A stretch of 64,000 bases of DNA from CATZDY01 sp045599035 (GTDB lineage: Bacteria > Bacillota > Desulfotomaculia > Desulfotomaculales > Desulfocucumaceae): the NCBI GenBank assembly GCA_045599035.1, contig JAZRVI010000032.1, positions 1 through 64,000 on the forward strand, in the 5' to 3' direction. The notes beneath the pieces were generated by a model. The model saw only the letters and a list, made by a program, of their open reading frames with translations, did no database searches and was not told the origin of the DNA. Numbering within the stretch: the first letter of the stretch is position 1; every line of letters starts with the position of its first letter. The position numbers and the translations under genes are program-made. Of this stretch, positions 58,813 to 64,000 are shown one piece after another.

Positions 58813-59883
58813 TCACCTCTTTTGCCAGGCTTCTATCAGCAAATCTTCACCCAGTTTTTTAAACTGCATTCGCTCCAACTTAACCGCCTCGGTCATTTTT
58901 TGAATACCCGCCCCTCCAATGGGGCCGGGAGCCGAACTGCCGCCAATAATTTTGGGAGCAATAAACCACAAAAATTTATCCGCCAAGGGCAAAAAGGCAG
59001 CATGAATCTGGCTGCCGCCCTCTACCAAAAGGCTGCTGATTTCTCTTTTTTTCAATCCGGCCAGCAAATCCGGCAATTCAATTTGTTCTGAATCCATAAC
59101 CCAAACTTCCGCCCCAGTCTGCTGCAAGGCAGCCACTCTTGCCGCCGGAGCCTGCCGGGAAACCACAATTAAGGTGGGAGCTTCCGGCTGAAGTATTTGA
59201 GCGGTCAAGGGAGTGCGAGCCTGATTATCCAGCACAATTCGCAAGGGATTTTTGGCTCCCGGCAGACGAGTGGTTAAAGCTGGATTATCAGCCAAAACCG
59301 TACCAATACCCACCAAAATAGCATCCAATTCTCCCCGCAGGCGGCGGCCATATTGTCGGGCAGCTTCTCCGGTAATCCATTTGGAATCCCCGCTGGAGGT
59401 GGCAATTTTGCCATCCAGACTCATGGCCGCTTTTAACACAATCCAGGGTCGATTTTGGGTAATATAGGTTAAAAAAATTTCGTTCATTTGACGGCTTTGT
59501 TCTTCCAATAAACCGCAATGAGTTTTAATTCCGGCCTGCTCCAACTGAGCCAAACCCTTGCCGGCCACCAAAGGATTGGGATCAGCCATAGCTGCATAAA
59601 CCTCCGCAATCCCGGCCTGAATAATGGCCTGAGTGCAAGGTCCAGTCCTTCCCCAATGGCAGCAGGGTTCCAAAGTCACATACAGGCAAGCACCCCTGGC
59701 CTTGGCTCCGGCTTCCCGCAGGGCATGAATTTCGGCATGAGGGGTTCCGGCCTTTTGGTGATAGCCCTGTCCTACAATCTGCCCATCTTTCACCACAACC
59801 GCTCCTACCAGCGGATTGGGGCTGGTTTGACCTCTAGCCTTTTCTGCCAATTCCAGGGCTTTTTGCATATAAATTTGTGGCAA
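58813..59883 (-). CDS. ribD: Bifunctional riboflavin deaminase/reductase
   Basis: A 356-residue enzyme. The deaminase half has the zinc site HAEIHALREAG and PCCHWGRTGPCTQAI. The reductase half has KAAMSLDGKIATSSGDSKWITG and LLVEGGSQIHAAFL. The start TTG 59883 has AGGAG 8 nt upstream; an ATG five codons later is also possible. It is the first gene after the FMN riboswitch. Confidence 0.96.
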   Translation of the reverse strand: MPQIYMQKALELAEKARGQTSPNPLVGAVVVKDGQIVGQGYHQKAGTPHAEIHALREAGAKARGACLYVTLEPCCHWGRTGPCTQAIIQAGIAEVYAAMADPNPLVAGKGLAQLEQAGIKTHCGLLEEQSRQMNEIFLTYITQNRPWIVLKAAMSLDGKIATSSGDSKWITGEAARQYGRRLRGELDAILVGIGTVLADNPALTTRLPGAKNPLRIVLDNQARTPLTAQILQPEAPTLIVVSRQAPAARVAALQQTGAEVWVMDSEQIELPDLLAGLKKREISSLLVEGGSQIHAAFLPLADKFLWFIAPKIIGGSSAPGPIGGAGIQKMTEAVKLERMQFKKLGEDLLIEAWQKR

Positions 59884-59913
59884 AACACCATCTCCTGAAG
59901 CTTCGGGAAATCA

Positions 59914-59946
59914 CAAAGACCCCGAAAAAATTTTCGGGGTCTTTTA
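59914..59946 (-). terminator. FMN riboswitch expression-platform hairpin
   Basis: Minus strand AAAGACCCCGAAAA and TTTTCGGGGTCTTT form a perfect 14-bp stem, just before the ribD ribosome site. Termination when FMN is bound is the expected mode. The following T-tract is short. Confidence 0.75.
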
Positions 59947-60097
59947 GGAGACAAAGCCAAAAAGATTCTTTTTTAATTCCAGTTTAAGCCAGGCTCAAAC
60001 AGCTTTCCGGCTTTATTTTGCTGGTTAAACCCTCATCAAGCTTAACCAGCCCAAGAAATTTAAGCTTGCCTCAAAATTATTCAGACGAGGATCCAAA

Positions 60098-60232
60098 TTC
60101 CTTCTCCCATCCAGACTTTCACTGTCGGCTCCGGCTTTGGCGGATCAGCCTTAAACAAAGGCTCACGGGCTGGACAGCCAGCTTGGGACTGTCTCACCGT
60201 CGGTAGGGAATTACACCCATCCCCGAAGGATT
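60098..60232 (-). promoter_or_regulatory. FMN (RFN) riboswitch
   Basis: On the minus strand the conserved aptamer blocks appear in order: TTCGGGGATGGGTGTAATTC, CCCTACCGACGGTGA, AGCCCGTGAGCC, CCGCCAAAGCCGGA, CCGACAGTGAAAGTCTGGAT and GGGAGAAGGA at the 3' end. This is the standard RFN element. It controls the downstream ribD-ribE-ribBA-ribH genes, most likely by terminating transcription at 59914-59946. Confidence 0.96.
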
Positions 60233-60253
60233 ATTTTTTCTTTCATTATAGAA

Positions 60254-60706
60254 CTATTCTGTTTGACTGTCAAATTTTTTCGCCATAACAATGGCATTTT
60301 CTCCATTGTCGGTGTAATATTTGACCCGCAGCCCCACCTGCTTAAAACCCAAAGAGCTGTAAAGCTGACGGGCGGGCTGATTGGAAGGCCGCACCTCCAG
60401 CCAGATAATTGCGGCTCCAGAGCTTTGGGACAGCTCCAGCATTTTCTCCAACAGCTTCCGTCCCCAGCCCTGCCCTCGAAAATCCGGTTTAACCGCAATA
60501 TTAATCACATGAGCTTCGTCCAAAATCAGCCACAGCCCTCCATAGGCAATAACTTCATTTTGCAGCTCCATCACCAAATAATGAGCAAATTGATTTTGGT
60601 TTAGCTCATAATCCAAAGCTTCCAACGAACAGGGCAGGGCAAAGCTAAGTTTTTCAATTTCCCAAACCGCTTTCAAATCCTCCTGGGTCATTGCTCTAAT
60701 TTTCAT
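60254..60706 (-). CDS. rimI: GNAT acetyltransferase of the RimI type
   Basis: A 150-residue N-acetyltransferase with the acetyl-CoA motif A VKPDFRGQGWGRKLLEKML and motif B WLEVRPSNQPARQLYSSLGF. It acts on the N-terminal alanine of ribosomal protein S18 in E. coli, while Firmicute members have broader substrates. It overlaps tsaB by 11 bp, the common tsaE-tsaB-rimI arrangement. Confidence 0.92.
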   Translation of the reverse strand: MKIRAMTQEDLKAVWEIEKLSFALPCSLEALDYELNQNQFAHYLVMELQNEVIAYGGLWLILDEAHVINIAVKPDFRGQGWGRKLLEKMLELSQSSGAAIIWLEVRPSNQPARQLYSSLGFKQVGLRVKYYTDNGENAIVMAKKFDSQTE

Positions 60707-61406
60707 GGTTTTCCTTTTTTTCTCTTTCCAGCCATTTCAGCTCTGGTTCGGACAAACGGGCATAATTGGGCAATAGCTCCAGGGCATCCACTCCCTGCCC
60801 AGCCTGCAAAAGCTTTTCCCCCAAAAGGGTCAGACCCGCCGCCCGGGGCAAAGCCGCCAGCGAATTACCCAAAATGGCTTGAGGCACAAGAGCTTTTAAG
60901 CGTTCAGCCCAAGCCTCCACCCCATCTCCTAGTAGCACCAAAGGTCCCGGCAAAGCCGCTAAAGTCTGTTCCATTTGAGACAGAGATAGAGCCGCCGGTT
61001 TTACAGCTTCCTGCCAATTATCGCCCTGATAAGCAGCCAGATATACTTCATCCCTTTTGCTGACCAACAAGGAAACAATTAAACCGGGAAACCCCTGCCA
61101 GGCATAGGCCAACGCCTCCAAAGTGCTGACCGGAGCCAAAGGTTTTTGCCAAACCTGAGCCAAAGCCTTCGCTGTACTCAAGCCAATTCGCAGGCCAGTA
61201 AAGGAACCCGGCCCCTGACAAACAGCTATTCCGTCCAATTGCTCGCCCGAACAGGACGCATCTGCCAAAACCCCCTGAATCAGGGGCAGCAGTCTTACTG
61301 AATGGGTACGCTCAAAATTCAGCAGCCGCTCCACCAAAACCTGCCCATCTCGTACCAAAGCTGCCGCCGCCACAGACGAGGCGGATTCAATCCCCAATAC
61401 CAGCAA
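60696..61406 (-). CDS. tsaB: TsaB, tRNA threonylcarbamoyladenosine synthesis partner
   Basis: A 236-residue ASKHA-fold protein: VLGIESASSVAAAALVRDG, RTHSVRLLPLIQGVL and CQGPGSFTGLRIGLSTAKALA. TTG 61406 is chosen with AAAGGAGG upstream; longer frames to 61544 lie inside tsaE. It forms the t6A complex with TsaD and TsaE; tsaD is not in the window. Confidence 0.94.
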   Translation of the reverse strand: MLVLGIESASSVAAAALVRDGQVLVERLLNFERTHSVRLLPLIQGVLADASCSGEQLDGIAVCQGPGSFTGLRIGLSTAKALAQVWQKPLAPVSTLEALAYAWQGFPGLIVSLLVSKRDEVYLAAYQGDNWQEAVKPAALSLSQMEQTLAALPGPLVLLGDGVEAWAERLKALVPQAILGNSLAALPRAAGLTLLGEKLLQAGQGVDALELLPNYARLSEPELKWLEREKKENHEN

Positions 61407-61866
61407 AAACTCCGCCTCCTTTGAATAATGCTTCCCATTTGCTTCCCTGGGGCTTAAACTGCAAAATCCGTATATTTTCGCTTTCGCCCCGCAAAAAGTT
61501 AATTTCCAAACGGTCTTCCGGCAAGATTTCGCTGATCTGCTCAAACCATTCCACCAAAACTACCCCGGAGCCGCCAAAATATTCTTCATAACCTAAATCA
61601 TACATTTCTTCCCAATGTCCCAGGCGATAAACATCCATATGATACAGGGGCAAGCGTCCCTGATATTCCTTGATCAAAGTAAAGGTGGGACTGTTAATAA
61701 GCTCAGTAATCCCCAAGCCGGCTCCCAAGCCCTGAGCAAAGCAGGTTTTCCCGGCTCCCAAATCTCCTCCCAGGCCAATAAAGGCTCCCGGCCACAATTT
61801 TAGAGCCAGACTCCGCCCCAAATTTCGGGTTTGCTCTGGAGAATGGCTGGTATAATTAATTTCCAT
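61387..61866 (-). CDS. tsaE: TsaE, t6A synthesis ATPase
   Basis: A 159-residue P-loop protein: FIGLGGDLGAGKTCFAQGLGAGLGI and INSPTFTLIKEYQGRLPLYHMDVYRL. It drives the TsaBD cycle in t6A37 synthesis of ANN-decoding tRNAs. Its ATG overlaps the amidohydrolase stop by 11 bp and its stop overlaps tsaB by 20 bp. Confidence 0.95.
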   Translation of the reverse strand: MEINYTSHSPEQTRNLGRSLALKLWPGAFIGLGGDLGAGKTCFAQGLGAGLGITELINSPTFTLIKEYQGRLPLYHMDVYRLGHWEEMYDLGYEEYFGGSGVVLVEWFEQISEILPEDRLEINFLRGESENIRILQFKPQGSKWEALFKGGGVFAGIGD

Positions 61867-63013
61867 ATTCCAACATCTTTCCTTTTACCATAACTGCTTT
61901 AAGCCGACTGCGACTGTCAAAGGGATGCCCCGACCAAATGGAAAGATCAGCCTCCTTGCCCTTGGTCAAAGAACCAATTTGTTGATCCAAGCCCAAAATC
62001 CGAGCCGCCCCCAAAGTAATAGCTTCCAAAGCCTGGGCTTCACTCAGCCCGCCTCGAACCGTCAAGCCAGCCGACAGAGCCAAATATTGAATGGGAACCA
62101 CCGGATGATCGGTCATTAAGGCAATTTTCACCCCGGCCTCACTCAAAAGCCGGGCATTTTCCAAACAAATATTCATCATTTCCACTTTGGCTCGATTGGT
62201 AATAATCGGCCCCACAATAACCGGAATCTGGTGTTCGGCCAAAATCGAAGCTACTTTATAAGCTTCCGTGCCATGCTCAATTATTATTTTCAGCTTAAAC
62301 TCATCAGCAATGCGAACAGCAGTTAAAATATCGTCCGCCCGGTGTGCATGAACCCGCAAGGGCAAACGCCCTTCCAAAACCGGCATTAATGCTTCACTGT
62401 TTAAATCTCGCTCAAAGGAGCTTTGTTTGCTCAAAGCTTCCTGTTTGCGTAATCCATAATCCTCTGCTTTCACCAAAGCCTTACGCAAGACCGCCGCCGA
62501 AGCCATTCGAGTGGAAGGAAATTTTTTATTGCGGCCATAAACCACCTTGGGATTTTCCCCCAAAGCTGCTTTAATCCCCAGGGGGCTTTGCACCAGCCTT
62601 TCCTCCAGGGTATGTCCCCAGGTTTTCAAAGCAGCCATTTGCCCCCCCAGAACATTGCCGCTGCCGGGAGCAATGGCCAAGGTGGTAACTCCACCGGCCA
62701 GGGCATCCTCGAAAGCCAAATCCTCCGGCTGGATTCCATCAATTACTCTTAACAAAGGAGTACAGGGGTCGGTCATTTCGTTACTATCGTCGCCTTCATT
62801 GGTATAAATTTCTTCTGCAATTCCCACATGACAGTGGGCATCTATAAAGCCGGGAAAAATTAATAAGCCTTCGGCCGACCAAACCTCTGCTTGAGCTGGA
62901 ACTTCGTTTCCGGCATAGATATCAACTATTTGACCATTTTCAATTAAAATTACTCCCGGATTTAAAACTGGAGCCTCTACGGGATAGATAGTTCCTCCAA
63001 TAATAGCCAGCAT
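61856..63013 (-). CDS. Amidohydrolase-family enzyme
   Basis: A 385-residue TIM-barrel hydrolase of the imidazolonepropionase/dihydroorotase-like type. Metal ligands are visible: FIDAHCHVGIAEEI (HxH), a conserved HAHRADDI and IIEHGTEAYK, and the final aspartate in MTDHPVVPIQYL. The ATG at 63013 has GGAGG 10 nt upstream; an extension to 63118 lies within the preceding gene. The substrate is unknown. It follows the glutamine-amidotransferase-like gene by 5 bp, suggesting a joint catabolic role. Confidence 0.87.
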   Translation of the reverse strand: MLAIIGGTIYPVEAPVLNPGVILIENGQIVDIYAGNEVPAQAEVWSAEGLLIFPGFIDAHCHVGIAEEIYTNEGDDSNEMTDPCTPLLRVIDGIQPEDLAFEDALAGGVTTLAIAPGSGNVLGGQMAALKTWGHTLEERLVQSPLGIKAALGENPKVVYGRNKKFPSTRMASAAVLRKALVKAEDYGLRKQEALSKQSSFERDLNSEALMPVLEGRLPLRVHAHRADDILTAVRIADEFKLKIIIEHGTEAYKVASILAEHQIPVIVGPIITNRAKVEMMNICLENARLLSEAGVKIALMTDHPVVPIQYLALSAGLTVRGGLSEAQALEAITLGAARILGLDQQIGSLTKGKEADLSIWSGHPFDSRSRLKAVMVKGKMLEYGN

Positions 63014-63018
63014 ATTGT

Positions 63019-63711
63019 TCAACCTCCGCTTTTTTGTTGACACGCCTGAAGAAATGCCGCAAATATAGGTTGGCATTCCGCCAAAGCCTCCGGATGCCAC
63101 TGAACCCCCAAAACCCAACTTCCATTTTGATTTTCCAAAGCTTCAGCCAGATTATCCGCTGCCCAGGCGGTTATTTGCAAATCAGCCGCACATCTTCGGA
63201 CAGACTGATGGTGAAAGCTATTAACCCGCAGCTTTTCCTTTTTCCAGATTTTGGCTAATTTGCTTTGGGGACGAATCCAAACCGAATGAGTAGGAACCGT
63301 GCGTTCGGCCTTTTGCCAATGCAAAATTTGTGGCTCTCTTGATTTGGGTAAGTCCTGATAAATATCGCCGCCCAGGGCAATATTTATTAGCTGCATTCCT
63401 CGGCAAATGCCCAAAAGGGGAATTTGCATTTCCCGACAGGTGCAGACCAGCTCTAATTCGCTTCGATCCCGGAGGGGATCAAAGCTTCGGCTGCCGGTTA
63501 AGGGTTCTTCTCCAAACAACCAGGGATCAATATCATCTCCCCCACTTAAAATAATTCCAGCAAAACCGGGTAAGTCCTTTTTTGGACAAAAAAGTTTGCT
63601 ATCCAAAGCCAACGGCAAAGCTCCCAATTGAGCCACCGCCCGCAAATAATCCCGATGCAGAAAGATCTTGTCTTTTTCTGTTCCACAGCTAATTCCAATT
63701 AAAGGTTTCAT
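63019..63711 (-). CDS. Peptidase C26, gamma-glutamyl hydrolase-like (PuuD type)
   Basis: A 230-residue class I glutamine-amidotransferase-fold hydrolase. The nucleophile elbow is GICRGMQLINIALGGDIYQD and the catalytic His-Glu is VQWHPEAL. PuuD-like enzymes cleave gamma-glutamyl compounds such as gamma-glutamyl-GABA. ATG 63711 has GGAGG upstream. It is the first gene after the mazF terminator. Confidence 0.88.
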   Translation of the reverse strand: MKPLIGISCGTEKDKIFLHRDYLRAVAQLGALPLALDSKLFCPKKDLPGFAGIILSGGDDIDPWLFGEEPLTGSRSFDPLRDRSELELVCTCREMQIPLLGICRGMQLINIALGGDIYQDLPKSREPQILHWQKAERTVPTHSVWIRPQSKLAKIWKKEKLRVNSFHHQSVRRCAADLQITAWAADNLAEALENQNGSWVLGVQWHPEALAECQPIFAAFLQACQQKSGG

Positions 63712-63725
63712 TGCCAACCTCCAAT

Positions 63726-63762
63726 AAAAAAGATATTTCGTTCTCCGAAATATCTTTTAGAA
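63726..63762 (-). terminator. Terminator after mazF
   Basis: Minus strand AAAAGATATTTCGGAG and CGAAATATCTTTTTTATT form a stem around AA with a T-tract. Confidence 0.85.
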
Positions 63763-63810
63763 ATTACTGTCAACTACTGGCCTTGGGACAGGAAAACTGA
63801 TAAACATCAA

Positions 63811-64000
63811 TCAAATATCAATTAAACCCAGAGAAATCTCCACAGCATGATTAACCAATTGCATTTTTTCCGCATCCAAAGAGGTTACCTTTTCCATCAA
63901 ACGACTTTTATCAATAGTACGCACTTGCTCTAACAAAATCACCGAATTTTTCTCCAGTCCCCCGGGAGCTTTATTCACTTCCACATGAGTAGGTAATTTA
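63811..64000 (-). CDS. MazF/NdoA-type endoribonuclease toxin, C-terminal part at right edge
   Basis: The last 62 or so codons of a PemK/MazF-family protein: LPTHVEVNKAPGGLEKNSVI followed by LLEQVRTIDKSRLMEKV and ending LGLIDI. The match is to the Bacillus NdoA (EndoA) C terminus. These toxins cut single-stranded mRNA at short motifs and are neutralised by a small antitoxin, here expected upstream and beyond the window. The frame continues past 64000. Confidence 0.9.
   Translation of the reverse strand, partial: KLPTHVEVNKAPGGLEKNSVILLEQVRTIDKSRLMEKVTSLDAEKMQLVNHAVEISLGLIDI

Noticed and set aside
1..64000. CRISPR arrays, prophage genes, rRNA operons or an origin
   Set aside because: No regularly spaced direct repeats, phage structural genes, rRNA or dnaA-box cluster were seen in the window.

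Overview
The window looks like a chromosomal piece of an endospore-forming, anaerobic Firmicute of the Clostridia, close in lifestyle to Desulfotomaculum, Desulfosporosinus or Desulfitobacterium. The evidence is an alpha/beta-type small acid-soluble spore protein, the Firmicute neighbourhoods holB-ricT-yabA-rsmI and asp23-amaP-DUF2273-nusB, a CIRCE-controlled groES-groEL pair, strong AGGAGG ribosome sites with many TTG and GTG starts, and a dissimilatory sulfur-metabolism set (DsrM, DsrK, DsrC and a 2[4Fe-4S] ferredoxin). dsrAB is not in the window. A species name cannot be read from the sequence.

Layout. 1-0.7 kb: a tnpB gene cut by the window edge. 0.8-4.3 kb: ferredoxin-dsrM-dsrK and dsrC, all on the minus strand. 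4.3-6.4 kb: an ORF-less IS200/IS605-type element, an FmdB-type zinc ribbon protein and a repeat protein. 6.4-8.7 kb: dnaX, SRP RNA and tRNA-Ser(GGA). 8.7-10.6 kb: an IS200/IS605 element with dead tnpA and intact tnpB. 10.8-15.9 kb: lepA, holB, a tnpB relic, ricT, yabA, rsmI. 16-18.3 kb: a short mobile element, then an ECF sigma factor and its anti-sigma factor. 18.4-28.6 kb, minus strand: PPC-domain protein, ilvD, glnS, rlmH, murA, a TPR protein, htpX, a cation exchanger under a yybP-ykoY (Mn2+) riboswitch, and a phosphoglycerate-mutase-like enzyme. 28.8-32.8 kb: a MarR regulator and two nitrogenase-like genes, the first a NifH-NifD-type fusion. 33.4-37.0 kb: a membrane-fusion protein and two ABC-2 permeases without an ATPase. 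37-39.3 kb: asp23, amaP, DUF2273, nusB, SASP. 39.3-42.9 kb: a deleted tnpB-derived element, DedA, ddl, two very small proteins and pfkA. 43-47 kb: groEL, groES, a MoaB/Mog protein, a DUF1540 protein, a lipoprotein and rpmB. 47.2-52.5 kb: recG, then a TPR / DUF4037 / DUF4125 cassette split by a mobile element. 52.5-64 kb, minus strand: cobQ, MFS transporter, nicotinate phosphoribosyltransferase-like gene, the FMN-riboswitch-controlled ribDEBAH operon, rimI-tsaB-tsaE, an amidohydrolase, a class I glutamine-amidotransferase-like hydrolase, and a MazF toxin cut by the right edge.

How the parts work together. DsrMK is a membrane quinol/thiol-disulfide module that reduces DsrC trisulfide, with the ferredoxin co-transcribed. 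The fused nitrogenase-like reductase is the most unusual system here: all Fe-protein cluster cysteines and three catalytic-component cysteines are kept, but no cofactor-assembly genes are nearby, so it is probably a non-nitrogen-fixing reductase of unknown substrate. The window also holds at least eight IS200/IS605/TnpB-related loci. Three ORF-less loci share an almost identical 3' segment that looks like an omega-RNA scaffold but end in different terminal hairpins, and one is an internal deletion of a tnpB element present in the same window.
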